A DNA stretch of 12,310 bases from an uncultured Clostridia bacterium (GCA_934130705.1 CAKOYL010000024.1:1-12310); one strand, 5' to 3'; counted from the stretch's first letter, positions 1-7,687 are shown. Notes: generated from the sequence alone by a model not told the origin. A program made the numbers and translations.

Positions 1-2409
1 TAATTCCTATTCCCAGTAACCCTGAAATAAGTCCGACAATAAATGTTTCAGCATTGAATACTCTTGATATATCTTTCTTTGAAGCTCCTATTGCTCTTAA
101 TATTCCTATTTCTTTTGTTCTTTCTAATACTGATATATATGTTATTATTCCTATCATTATTGATGATACGATTAGAGAAATTGCTACAAATGCAATTAAT
201 ACATAACTTATAGTATTGATTATTTGACTTACTGATTTCATCATAACTCCTACTAAGTCTGTGTATGTGATTACATTTTCCTCTTTTCCTTCATCTTTTT
301 GTTTTTGATTATATTTTTCTATTTCACTTGTTATTATATCTTTTGAACTAAAGTCTTTTGGATATATACTTATTGATGTTGGCTTTTCTGAATCTATTGC
401 TCCTAATTTTTTTAAGTTTTTTTCATAACTTGCGTCTTTGTTTGATGAATATGTTTCCATCATTTTTGCTATTTCTTCACTACTTAATTTGCTCATTGCC
501 ATTTTTTGTTCTGTTGATAGATTATTATAATCAAATTTTTCACTATCATCTGTTGGGAATTCTAATCCTGTAAATACATTTATTTTTTGATTTTCTTTTT
601 GTTCTTTTACTATTTCTGTTTCATTTGATTTTTTTATTACATATTCTTTTAAATCTTTTGTATATCCTATTCCACTTGTTACTGATGAAGCTACACTTTC
701 TTTGTTTTGTTTTATTATTCCAACCACTTTTATACTTTCAGCTTGTGCAATCTTTTCTTTCATGTAATTATCATCTTCGCTTTTATCTATCCATAGTCCA
801 TTTTCTTTTTTATAGTAATCTGAGTTTAAGATTAATTTGTATGATAAATTTAGTAATTCATCATATGTATAAGATGTTGTTTCGTCTTTTTCTTCTATTT
901 TCTCTCCATTTTCTATAGCTTTCCATTTTTCTTTTAGTTCGCTTTGATCCTTTAATCCTAAAGAATATAATGTATAATCATCTATTCTTCCATCTTCTTT
1001 TACTATTAGAACTACTTCGTTATATGCTTTTGGCCAATTTCCTTTTAATAGGTCATATTGTGATTGTAATAATTTTTCATTATCTAACATTTCTACCCAT
1101 ATGTCCGTATTTGTCATCATTGAGCTTCCAAACATTGAAGCCACTGAGGAATTATTTTGTGCTTCTATCATATCTCCCATTCCAAATGAATTCATTACTG
1201 TACTTGGATTTACTTTCACTATTCCATTTTCTGTATTTTCTTTATATAAATTCAAGTTTAAATCATAATCATATTGAATGCTATTGCTGTTATTTTTTAT
1301 TTCGTTATTTTCCTGTTCTAAATATTTTTTTAATTCTCCTAAATTATTGCTTTGTCTTTTATTTGAAAGTGTTTTAATCATATTGTTCATTACATCTGCT
1401 GAATATACTTTTCCGTCTTCTTGATTTTCGTTTTTTGGTGCTTCTCCCATCATAGATTGTAACATACTTGACATATCTATTGCTGTTTCTTCAACTGTTA
1501 TTGGATAAGATGACAAGGTGTCTTCTTCAACTTTCTTTATGTAATTTTGAACTCCTGTTGATATTGCTAATATAAGAGCTATTCCTATAATTCCAATACT
1601 TCCTGCAAATGATGTTAATAATGTTCTTCCTTTTTTGGTCATTAAGTTATTTAGACTTAAATGTAACGCTGTAAAAAACTTCATTGATGTTCTTCCAGTT
1701 TTTGCTTTTTCATTTTTTTCATTTTTATTTTCATATGGATTTGAATCATCTGTTATTACACCATCTAATATTTTTATTACTCTTGTTGAATATTTTTCTG
1801 CTAATTCTGGATTATGTGTTACCATTATTATTAATTTATCTTTTGAAATTTCTTTTAAAATTTCCATAATTTGTACACTTGTTTTTGTATCTAATGCCCC
1901 GGTTGGTTCATCTGCCAATATAATATCTGGATCATTAACTAATGCTCTAGCTATTGCTACTCTTTGCATTTGACCTCCTGATAATTGATTTGGCTTTTTA
2001 TGTATTTGTTCTCCTAATCCCACTTGTTCTAAAGCTTTTATCGCTCTTTCTTTTCTTTCTTTTTTTGATACTCCTGACAATGTAAGGGCAAGTTCCACAT
2101 TTGATAATATTGTTTGATGTGGTATTAAATTATAACTTTGAAAGACAAATCCGACTGAATAATTACGATATGCATCCCAATCTTTATCTTTGAATTTCTT
2201 TGTTGATTTCCCATTTATAATTAAATCTCCTGATGTATATCTATCTAAGCCACCTATGATGTTTAGTAAAGTTGTTTTTCCACAACCACTTTGTCCTAAT
2301 ATAGAAACAAATTCACTTTTTCTAAATTGAATGTTTATTCCTTTTAATGCTTGTACTGTTGTGTCTCCAGATTTATAGTCTTTTTTGATATTTTCTAATT
2401 TTAACATTT
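1..2409 (-). CDS. ABC transporter, ATPase fused to FtsX/MacB-type permease; 3' end beyond window, start frameshifted
   Basis: Couples ATP hydrolysis to transport or mechanotransmission at the membrane; the substrate is unknown, and relatives in Bacillota export peptides or resist antimicrobial peptides. About 802 residues are visible. Numbering from the frame-corrected Met: Walker A GQSGCGKTT 39-47, Q-loop Gln91, signature LSGGQ 143-147, Walker B ILADEP 164-169, H-loop His199. A linker leads to TM1 near 265-285 (GSIGIIGIALILAI), then about 430 residues of extracytoplasmic domain, TM2 near 725-755 and the FtsX motif KEIGILRAIGASKKDI near 765-780; the last membrane segments lie outside. The ATG at 2409 has AGGA about 8 nt upstream, but reading from it gives MLKN and a stop. 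The ABC frame begins one base off, after an in-frame TAA, with no ATG, GTG or TTG before Walker A. Seven A's instead of six would restore MLKKLENI. The family call is firm; whether the start is broken, slippery or a sequencing error is open. Confidence 0.9.
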
Positions 2410-2494
2410 TAGCATCCTTTCATTTTTGTTTTTTATATCTTAACATATATATAGGGATATTTCAAACTATTTTTATAAAAAAGCTACTTTCATA

Positions 2495-2746
2495 CAAGTA
2501 AATGATTGTTTTTGATGGCTTAGGCTTGGGAGATATATTTAATTACTATTTTTAAATATGATTGGAATAATTTTAGAAATTCTTAATTAATTTTTGGGGG
2601 AATGTTCACGTCGAGCGACTAGCGAGGACTAAGTGAAAGGGTCTCAAAAAATTAATTTAGAATTTCTTAAATTATGTATTGAACTAAAAAAATAGTAATT
2701 AAATATATCTCCCAAGCCTAAGCCATCAAAAACAATCATTTACTTG
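2495..2746. repeat. 252-bp element with 59-bp perfect terminal inverted repeats
   Basis: Positions 2495-2553 are the exact reverse complement of 2688-2746. Inside, 2566-2595 and 2647-2676 pair again at 27 of 30 positions after an 11-12 nt unmatched stretch. The 51-nt centre (2596-2646) is much richer in G and C than its surroundings and contains TTCAC/GTGAA arms (2605-2609, 2633-2637). The right arm overlaps the last codons and the TGA (2736-2738) of the upstream gene. No open reading frame and no target-site duplication are visible. It occupies most of the gene-free stretch 2410-2735; I see nothing else convincing there except a weak minus-strand promoter-like pair near 2439-2465. It could be a MITE-like or extragenic palindromic element, or a very long RNA hairpin. 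Confidence 0.9.
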
Positions 2747-3098
2747 CAATATCATTTATGCTGTCCATTATATCTTTACATTCTTTCCAACTTAGAACTT
2801 TTAATATTTCATAGTCCTTTGCTAATTTTTTAGCTATTTCTTTAGTATTATCAGTTGATTCCAAATCAGCAACTATAATGTTTTTAAGATATTCTTCTCT
2901 CCCATATAATATTTTGAATAATATTGAACGTAAAAATCCTTCTATTTTTTCTTCTTGGTTTTTTACTGCTATTATGACATGAATTCCATCTGACTTAAAT
3001 TTTGTATATGTATTTATATATATAATATTTTTTATAATTTCAAAAAGACCATAAATGGCTAATGTCCAGAATATTGTATTTAATACAAATTCAATCAT
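2736..3098 (-). CDS. small membrane-anchored glycosyltransferase family 2-like fragment, 120 aa
   Basis: One membrane helix (about residues 4-28) is followed by a cytoplasmic part resembling the first half of a GT-A glycosyltransferase: a beta strand VIIAVKNQEE (41-50) leading into an EGFLRSIL helix, then IIVADLESTDNT (75-86), the counterpart of the nucleotide-sugar-binding DDGSTDNT motif. The later metal-binding DxD and acceptor half of a GT2 enzyme are absent, so catalysis by this protein alone is doubtful; it may be a degenerate or regulatory derivative. The ATG has a strong AGGAGG site, and a TATAAT lies at 3119-3124 without a clear -35. Its stop codon falls inside the right arm of the 59-bp inverted repeat, so that element may have set the present C-terminus. 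The function is not known. Confidence 0.7.
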   Translation of the reverse strand: MIEFVLNTIFWTLAIYGLFEIIKNIIYINTYTKFKSDGIHVIIAVKNQEEKIEGFLRSILFKILYGREEYLKNIIVADLESTDNTKEIAKKLAKDYEILKVLSWKECKDIMDSINDIASK

Positions 3099-3147
3099 TT
3101 TTTTGCCTCCTATGGTCTATTATATGTTTTATTATTTTTTTGTGTGA

Positions 3148-3582
3148 TTATTCCTCTTTTTGCTTTAACATCCATATTATTTTGCTATAGTCCAAAATAT
3201 AATCATCCATTAATGCTGATGTTGAGTATTCTTTTTGTTCATCTGCTTTTTCCTTTATTTCTGTTACCTTTTCAAGTAATTTTTTGTAATCTTTTAATAT
3301 TGTTTGAAAAACTGCTTGTGATTGTATTTTTTTGTTTTCTGCTTCTGTTATATTTGTTTTTTCCAAATAATCTTTTAGTGTTCCTAATGGTTCTTCTCCT
3401 AAAATTAGTATATGTTCTGCTACTTCATCTATTTGTTCATTTATTTCGTTATATAATTCTTCTAATTTTGAATGTGCTTGGAAAAAGTCTTGTCCTGTAA
3501 CGTTCCAGTGGTAATTTTGTAATTTACGATAAAATACGTTTAAGTCTGATAATAATTCATTTAAATTTTGTTCTAAATTCAT
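3148..3582 (-). CDS. dps: Dps-family miniferritin (DNA-binding protein from starved cells)
   Basis: 144 residues, a usual length for short Dps proteins. Members of the family form dodecameric cages that oxidise Fe(II) with peroxide and store the iron, protecting DNA; some also bind DNA. The intersubunit ferroxidase ligands are in place with canonical spacing: His25 (in YHWNVTG), His37, Asp52 and Glu56. The N-terminal tail is short and not rich in lysine, so DNA binding is less certain than ferroxidase activity. The ATG is preceded by an AGAGGA-type site. It lies 49 bp upstream of the glycosyltransferase-like gene on the same strand and 72 bp downstream of the metallopeptidase. No PerR or Fur box was recognised in the upstream spacer. 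Confidence 0.93.
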   Translation of the reverse strand: MNLEQNLNELLSDLNVFYRKLQNYHWNVTGQDFFQAHSKLEELYNEINEQIDEVAEHILILGEEPLGTLKDYLEKTNITEAENKKIQSQAVFQTILKDYKKLLEKVTEIKEKADEQKEYSTSALMDDYILDYSKIIWMLKQKEE

Positions 3583-3654
3583 AATATTTCCTCTCTTTCT
3601 TTTTTTATTATGAACTTAGTATTGTTTTTTATTCATTTTATTTTACGTTATTTT

Positions 3655-4149
3655 TTATTTAAATTCTTTTTGAATTTCTTTATATTCTGGCATGTATTTT
3701 TCAACTAATTTCCAAAATTCTTTTGAATGGTTCATATGTTTTATATGACATAGCTCATGTAATATTACATATCTTATTGCTTTTTGGCTATATTTTATTA
3801 GTTCTAGATTTATTGTAATGTTTTTCTTGCTTGAACAACTTCCCCATGCATATTTTATTTCTTTTATTGTTATTTTATTTGGTATTAGTCCTGTTTCGTT
3901 TATTAGTTCTTTTGCATTTGATGTTACTATTTGTTTAAATTCTTCTTTGGTATATAGTGCTTGGTTGGATTGTTTTTGCTTTTCTTTTTCTAAGCTTTTT
4001 TTTATCCATTCTGCTTTTTGTTCTATTAGTTTTTCTATTTCTTTTTTGCTTACTCTTTTGGGTGCTTTTATTATTACTTGTCCGTTTTTTATTTGTATGT
4101 AGATGTTTTTTATTTTTGAGTATTTTATTTGGTATTCTATGTTTTTCAT
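3655..4149 (-). CDS. YgjP/DUF45-family zinc metallopeptidase-like protein
   Basis: 164 residues, close to E. coli YgjP in length. The C-terminal half carries the family signature: WGSCSSKKNI near 102-111, then HELCHIKHMNHSKEFW near 131-146, in which the HExxH provides two zinc ligands and the catalytic Glu. The N-terminal half (1-60) is the usual beta-rich region ending in a basic helix. No signal peptide or membrane segment is seen, so it should be cytoplasmic. Physiological substrates of the family are not established; it is often called a putative metal-dependent hydrolase. The ATG has GGAGGA about 7 nt upstream, and a promoter sits just before it. It is probably transcribed alone or together with dps. 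Confidence 0.9.
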   Translation of the reverse strand: MKNIEYQIKYSKIKNIYIQIKNGQVIIKAPKRVSKKEIEKLIEQKAEWIKKSLEKEKQKQSNQALYTKEEFKQIVTSNAKELINETGLIPNKITIKEIKYAWGSCSSKKNITINLELIKYSQKAIRYVILHELCHIKHMNHSKEFWKLVEKYMPEYKEIQKEFK

Positions 4150-4167
4150 TTTGGTCCTCCGAAGAGC

Positions 4168-4196
4168 ATTATACTATATTTTAGTATTTTTTTCCA
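4168..4196 (-). promoter_or_regulatory. putative sigma-A promoter of the metallopeptidase gene
   Basis: On the minus strand a perfect TATAAT (4168-4173) is preceded after 17 bp by TGGAAA (4191-4196, 4 of 6 to consensus). The expected start, about 7 bp downstream, would leave an untranslated leader of only about 12 nt, which just contains the GGAGG. An inverted repeat ATACTA-N5-TAGTAT (4171-4187) overlaps the -10 and spacer and could be an operator. Confidence 0.5.
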
Positions 4197-4399
4197 TATA
4201 CTTCTAACATGATATTGTATTGTTATTTCTTCTTTTTATCTTACGACCACCGCATTAGCGATTTTGTACTTTATAAGAAAATTAATTTTTTGTTCGCACT
4301 AAAAAAATTTTTTCAAAATTTATATTAAATTTCAATTACCATTTTATTACATAAACAACATGATATGTTTTTAATCATTTCTTACTGAACTGTAACGAA

Positions 4400-5002
4400 T
4401 TAATAGTCTAGTTTTGTATATGTAAGTGTTACACAATCAGGCATAATTTCATCATTCGTTGATAGATAAACATTAAGTATATCTCCATTTACAAACGACA
4501 TCAAAAAATTATATACTGCCCCAGCTTCTACCTCTGTTGTTTTATTTATACTACAATAATCAACATTAACTAATTGTTTTATATTATATTTTGACAATCC
4601 TAAATCAAAAGCATACCAATCAGCTCCACTAAATTGCATTGTTTTATTTATTGTTACCCTGTATAATTTGCTTCCGTCTATCCAAGTTCCTACTTCCTTT
4701 TCTGTTGTTGCATAACTGTTACTATTTTTTAATGCTTCATATTCTTCTTTTGAAATTGTTACTGTATCTCTGCTTCCTACTATTTCATCAATTTTTTCTT
4801 CATAATCTCCTAATATCAAATTTTCATTATCTTGTGCATTTATAGTTAATTTTTTTGCTTGTTGTGCACGTGTTAATAGTCCATTTTCTCCTGTCAACGT
4901 TGCTATTGCTATTCCTACTAAAATCAGTAATATAACTATTGTTACTACCAAAGCAACTAATGTAATACCTTCTTTTTCTTTTAATTTTTTGATTTTTTTC
5001 AT
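4400..5002 (-). CDS. type IV pilin-like leader joined to a phage-tail-type C-terminal module, 200 aa
   Basis: Residues 1-12 form a basic leader ending in KEKEG; residues 13-38 form one hydrophobic helix (ITLVALVVTIVILLILVG) as in class III-signal prepilins, with processing expected after Gly12. The usual Glu at mature position +5 is Ala. A GENG turn and a charged coil (about 40-80) follow. From about residue 88 the sequence changes character: EYEALKNSNSYATTEKEVG leads into TWIDGSKLYRVTIN, and it ends PDCVTLTYTKLDY. I recognise this layout from C-terminal modules of clostridial phage tail proteins (GTWIDGKP-like start, VTLxYTK-like end). It is probably exposed on the cell surface; the role is unknown. 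The ATG has a GGGGGA site. It is divergent from the XRE regulator across a spacer with two identical-type operators. An alternative reading is an ordinary minor pseudopilin with a chance resemblance. Confidence 0.75.
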   Translation of the reverse strand: MKKIKKLKEKEGITLVALVVTIVILLILVGIAIATLTGENGLLTRAQQAKKLTINAQDNENLILGDYEEKIDEIVGSRDTVTISKEEYEALKNSNSYATTEKEVGTWIDGSKLYRVTINKTMQFSGADWYAFDLGLSKYNIKQLVNVDYCSINKTTEVEAGAVYNFLMSFVNGDILNVYLSTNDEIMPDCVTLTYTKLDY

Positions 5003-5025
5003 TTGAATTCCCCCTATTTTTATTT

Positions 5026-5044
5026 TTGTTCCATTTTAGAACAA
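5026..5044. promoter_or_regulatory. operator copy 1, TTGTTC-N7-GAACAA
   Basis: A perfect 6-bp inverted repeat with a 7-bp spacer. It touches the -10 hexamer of the pilin-like promoter and covers its expected transcription start, a position typical of repression. It has the same half-sites and spacing as the copy at 5077-5097. Probable ligand: the adjacent XRE protein. Confidence 0.6.
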
Positions 5045-5072
5045 TTATAACATTGCTTTATTATAAAATCAA
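5044..5072 (-). promoter_or_regulatory. sigma-A promoter of the pilin-like gene
   Basis: On the minus strand TTGATT (5067-5072), 17 bp, then perfect TATAAT (5044-5049). The expected start is near 5037, about 35 nt before the ATG at 5002. It is flanked on both sides by the two copies of the TGTTC-N7-GAACA operator. Confidence 0.7.
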
Positions 5073-5076
5073 TAAT

Positions 5077-5097
5077 AATGTTCGAAAAAAGAACATT
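5077..5097. promoter_or_regulatory. operator copy 2, AATGTTC-N7-GAACATT
   Basis: A perfect 7-bp inverted repeat with a 7-bp spacer. It begins 4 bp upstream of the pilin-like gene's -35 and ends 4 bp before the AGGAGG (5102-5107) of the XRE gene, so a protein bound here could affect both genes. Its centre is 52 bp (about five helical turns) from that of copy 1. As RNA it could also form a hairpin just before the XRE ribosome binding site. Confidence 0.6.
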
Positions 5098-5114
5098 TTT
5101 TAGGAGGTATTCTT

Positions 5115-5354
5115 ATGAGTAAAAAAATGATTTCTCAAAATTCTTTAAATATTGCTGGAAATAATATAAAACAAATTCGTAAAAATAAAAAAATAACTCA
5201 AGAGGACTTATGCGCAAGAATGCAGGTTTTAGGCTTTAAACTTAGTCGTTCTGATATTTCTAAATTAGAAAATGGTAAGAGATTTATAACAGATACTGAA
5301 ATTTTAGGATTTTCGAAAGCTTTAAGGGTAGGTATTTTAGATTTATATAAATAA
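5115..5354 (+). CDS. XRE/Cro-CI family helix-turn-helix regulator, 79 aa
   Basis: Almost the whole protein is one HTH domain: the stretch IKQIRKNKKITQEDLCARM (about 19-37) holds helices 1-2, and SRSDISKLENGKR (about 44-56) is the recognition helix and following turn, with the family's typical I-S-K-x-E-N-G-K. There is no separate sensor or oligomerisation domain, so it is expected to be a small dimeric DNA binder. The ATG has a perfect AGGAGG 7 nt upstream. It is the only clear plus-strand gene in the window and diverges from the pilin-like gene. Two matching inverted repeats in the shared spacer suggest that it represses itself and its neighbour; this is inference. It ends at a terminator shared with rplQ. 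Confidence 0.88.
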   Translation: MSKKMISQNSLNIAGNNIKQIRKNKKITQEDLCARMQVLGFKLSRSDISKLENGKRFITDTEILGFSKALRVGILDLYK

Positions 5355-5396
5355 AAAAAGATGTTCTACTTTAAGTAGTTCATCTCTTTTTATTTA
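5352..5396. terminator. bidirectional terminator between the XRE gene and rplQ
   Basis: A hairpin with arms AGATG-tt-CTACTT and AAGTAG-tt-CATCT (about 5360-5386) has one 2-nt mismatch. A run of A's lies on its left and a run of T's on its right, so it can stop plus-strand transcription of the regulator and minus-strand transcription of the alpha operon. The stop codons of both converging genes lie next to it. Confidence 0.75.
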
Positions 5397-5403
5397 TAAT
5401 TAA

Positions 5404-5931
5404 TTATATTAATTGTAATATAGCAACTTCAGCTCCGTCTCCTCTTCTAGGACCAGCTTTTACTATACGTGTGTATCCACCAACGTTTTTACCTGCATAT
5501 TTAGGTGCTATTTCGTTAAATAACATTGCTGGAACATCTATTGATTTACCATCTACATCTTTTACTTTGTTAACTTTTCTCATTATTTTTCTTCTAGCAT
5601 TTAATCTTGATGGCATATCTTTTTGTCTTTTTTCAGTAGTTTCTTCTTTAACTACTTTTAAATATTCTTTACCGTTTTTGCTTTTTACTAATTCAGTAAC
5701 TTTGTTACCTTTTGAATCTAATTTAGCTTTAACAACTTTTTGATCTACTTCTTCAAAGTTATCTTTTTCTTTTATTGCAAGTGATATGATGCTATCAGCT
5801 ATTGATTTTACTTCTTTGGCTCTTGGTAAAGTTGTTTCGATTTTTCCATGTACTAATAGGTCTGTTGTTAAGTTTCTTAACATTGCCATTCTAATATCTG
5901 TAGTTCTACCTAATTTTCTATTTGTAGCCAA
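5404..5931 (-). CDS. rplQ: 50S ribosomal protein bL17, with about 55-residue insertion
   Basis: bL17 sits near the exit-tunnel side of the large subunit and is normally about 115-130 residues; this one is about 175. The N-terminal part ([22 protein letters not shown], then [16 protein letters not shown] near 31-46) and the C-terminal part ([22 protein letters not shown] near 137-158, ending in AEVAILQLI) are canonical. Between about 54 and 109 lies an extra lysine- and glutamate-rich segment including [14 protein letters not shown] chose the TTG at 5931, giving [11 protein letters not shown] as in relatives and about 8 nt from the AGGAAGG. A GTG at 5940 would add three residues, but sits almost on the ribosome binding site. 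It is the last gene of the alpha operon, 55 bp after rpoA. Confidence 0.95.
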   Translation of the reverse strand: MATNRKLGRTTDIRMAMLRNLTTDLLVHGKIETTLPRAKEVKSIADSIISLAIKEKDNFEEVDQKVVKAKLDSKGNKVTELVKSKNGKEYLKVVKEETTEKRQKDMPSRLNARRKIMRKVNKVKDVDGKSIDVPAMLFNEIAPKYAGKNVGGYTRIVKAGPRRGDGAEVAILQLI

Positions 5932-5986
5932 TTTTTTCACCTTCCTCTTTCTTTTTTTCGTTGGGATTCTATCCCTTTATTTTTTA

Positions 5987-6934
5987 TTACTCATCTTCTT
6001 GTGCAAAGTCTAAGCCTAATGAATGTAATTTGGCTGTTACCTCATCAAAAGATTTCTTTCCTAAATTTCTAACTTTCATCATTTCTGTTTCTGATTTACT
6101 AATTAAGTCTTCAACAGTTGATATGTTAGCTCTTTTTAAACAGTTGTATGATCTAACTGATAATTCTAGTTCTTCTATTGACATTTCAAGAACTTTTTCC
6201 TTCTTAGATTCTTCTTTTTCTATCATAACTTGTGTATTTTTTGTTGTTTCTGATAAATCAATGAATAATTCTAAATGACCAGTCATAACTTTGGCAGCTA
6301 AACTTAATGCTTCATGAGCTTTTAAGCTTCCATCTGTCCATACTTCAATTACTAGTTTATCATAATCTACAGTTTGACCAACTCTAGTATTTTCTACTTG
6401 GTAATTTACTTTTTTTACTGGTGTATAGATTGAATCTATTGGAAGTACAGAAATATCTTGATTTGGCTTTTTATTTTTTTCAGATGAGTTGTATCCTCTT
6501 CCTCTATCTGCTGTCATTTCTATTGAAAGATTTCCACCTTCAGAAACTGTTGCGATATGTAAATCTGGATTTAATATTTCTACTGTTCCATCTGATTTGA
6601 TATCTGCTGCTGTAACTTCTCCCTCTCCTTTGAAGTCTATTCTTAATACTTTTTCTTCATTTCCATCAAATTTTAATCTAACATTTTTTAGATTTACTAT
6701 TAATTCTGGTACATCTTCTACTACGTTTGGAATAGTTGAAAATTCGTGTAATACTCCGTCTATTTTTACGCTTGTAATTGCACAACCCGGAAGTGAAGAA
6801 AGCAATATTCTTCTTAAAGAGTTACCTATAGTTACACCATATCCTCTTTCTAATGGTTCACATACAAATTTTGCATAATTATTTGCATCATCGATTTCTA
6901 GACATTCAATATTTGGCTTTTCAAATTCTATCAT
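5987..6934 (-). CDS. rpoA: DNA-directed RNA polymerase alpha subunit
   Basis: 315 residues, a normal length for Bacillota. The N-terminal domain (about 8-235) dimerises and nucleates assembly of beta and beta'; it contains [20 protein letters not shown] (31-50) and [20 protein letters not shown] flexible charged linker (about 236-250) leads to the C-terminal domain (about 250-310; [29 protein letters not shown]), which contacts UP elements and activators. The ATG is supported by AGGAGG 4 nt upstream. It lies in the alpha operon between rpsD and rplQ, preceded by a 111-bp spacer with a perfect 16-bp palindrome next to the ribosome binding site. Confidence 0.98.
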   Translation of the reverse strand: MIEFEKPNIECLEIDDANNYAKFVCEPLERGYGVTIGNSLRRILLSSLPGCAITSVKIDGVLHEFSTIPNVVEDVPELIVNLKNVRLKFDGNEEKVLRIDFKGEGEVTAADIKSDGTVEILNPDLHIATVSEGGNLSIEMTADRGRGYNSSEKNKKPNQDISVLPIDSIYTPVKKVNYQVENTRVGQTVDYDKLVIEVWTDGSLKAHEALSLAAKVMTGHLELFIDLSETTKNTQVMIEKEESKKEKVLEMSIEELELSVRSYNCLKRANISTVEDLISKSETEMMKVRNLGKKSFDEVTAKLHSLGLDFAQEDE

Positions 6935-6948
6935 TTTTACCTCCTAAA

Positions 6949-6964
6949 TTGAGAATATTCTCAA
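6949..6964. repeat. perfect 16-bp palindrome just upstream of the rpoA ribosome binding site
   Basis: TTGAGAATATTCTCAA is fully self-complementary and starts 3 bp from the rpoA AGGAGGT (complement at 6939-6945). In the operon mRNA it can form a 6-bp stem with a 4-nt loop beside the ribosome binding site. It could act in translation or as an mRNA processing site; there is no poly-U run, so it is not a terminator in the operon direction. Confidence 0.6.
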
Positions 6965-7045
6965 ACCTATTTAAAAACTTTATAAGTTCTCTTAAGTAAA
7001 ATTTCAAAGTTTTGATTAAACCTTTAGACTTACTTTTAAAAACTA

Positions 7046-7672
7046 TTATTTTGAGTAAAGCTCTACTATTAAATGTTCTTCGATTGGAAGATCTATATCT
7101 TCTCTTGCTGATAATCTAATTACTTTACCACTTAATTTTTCGCTATCTTTTTCAAGCCATGCTGGAACTGGTCTAGCAGCTGTTTCTTCTATATTCATTT
7201 TTAATGTAGAGTTGTCTTTTTTGTTTTCTCTAACTGTGATTACATCTCCAGCTTTTACTAAGTAAGATGGTATGTTAACTTTTTTACCATTTACTTCAAA
7301 TTGTCCATGGTTTACAAATTGTCTAGCTTGTGCTCTTGATGTTCCAAATCCTAATCTATAAACAACATTATCTAATCTGCTTTCTAATATTTGTAATAAG
7401 TTTTCACCTGTTACACCTTTTTTATTTGAAGCCATTTCGAAATATTTTCTAAATTGTTTTTCTCCAACTCCATAATATGATCTTGTTTTTTGTTTTTCTC
7501 TTAATTGTGTACCGTATTCAGAAAGTTTTGCTCTTTTTTGTCCGTGTTGTCCTGGTGCATAATTTCTTCTAGAAATACTGCATTTATCAGAATAACATCT
7601 TGATCCTTTTAAGAACAATTTTTGTCCTTCTCTACGGCATATACGACATTGTTCGTCTTTATATCTTGCCAT
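7046..7672 (-). CDS. rpsD: 30S ribosomal protein uS4, zinc-binding form
   Basis: 208 residues. uS4 binds the 16S 5' domain early in 30S assembly and takes part in decoding accuracy. The N-terminal zinc ribbon is intact: Cys9, Cys12, Cys26, Cys31 (C-x2-C-x13-C-x4-C). The S4 RNA-binding domain spans about 98-160 ([22 protein letters not shown], then [23 protein letters not shown]). The ATG has AAAGGAG about 8 nt upstream. It lies 15 bp after rpsK and 111 bp before rpoA, an in-operon position, unlike B. subtilis where rpsD stands alone. In other bacteria S4 represses its own operon; no matching leader was identified here, although the rpsD-rpoA spacer is long enough to hold a control site. Confidence 0.98.
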   Translation of the reverse strand: MARYKDEQCRICRREGQKLFLKGSRCYSDKCSISRRNYAPGQHGQKRAKLSEYGTQLREKQKTRSYYGVGEKQFRKYFEMASNKKGVTGENLLQILESRLDNVVYRLGFGTSRAQARQFVNHGQFEVNGKKVNIPSYLVKAGDVITVRENKKDNSTLKMNIEETAARPVPAWLEKDSEKLSGKVIRLSAREDIDLPIEEHLIVELYSK

Positions 7673-7687
7673 TATTAATACTCCTTT

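Noticed and set aside
358..1973. Several plus-strand open frames coding Leu/Phe/Ile-rich peptides
   Set aside because: They are antisense shadows of the AT-rich ABC transporter gene, lack ribosome binding sites and show no family motifs.
2495..2746. Element as a complete insertion sequence or as an invertible promoter switch
   Set aside because: There is no transposase or recombinase frame and no target duplication; the interior is itself nearly palindromic, so inversion would change little.
4197..4399. GC-richer island near 4243-4262 in the spacer between the pilin-like and metallopeptidase genes
   Set aside because: Only a 5-bp TCTTA/TAAGA pair surrounds it, with no convincing fold, terminator or reading frame.
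5026..5097. Operator copies read as transcription terminators or attenuators
   Set aside because: Both dyads have the same spacing and half-sites but only copy 2 would be in the XRE leader, and copy 1 has no U-run in either direction; a paired DNA operator explains both.
5404..5940. rplQ starting at GTG 5940
   Set aside because: The GTG is almost in contact with the AGGAAG, and the TTG at 5931 gives the family's MAxNRKLGRT start at proper spacing. The difference is only three residues, so this stays a preference.
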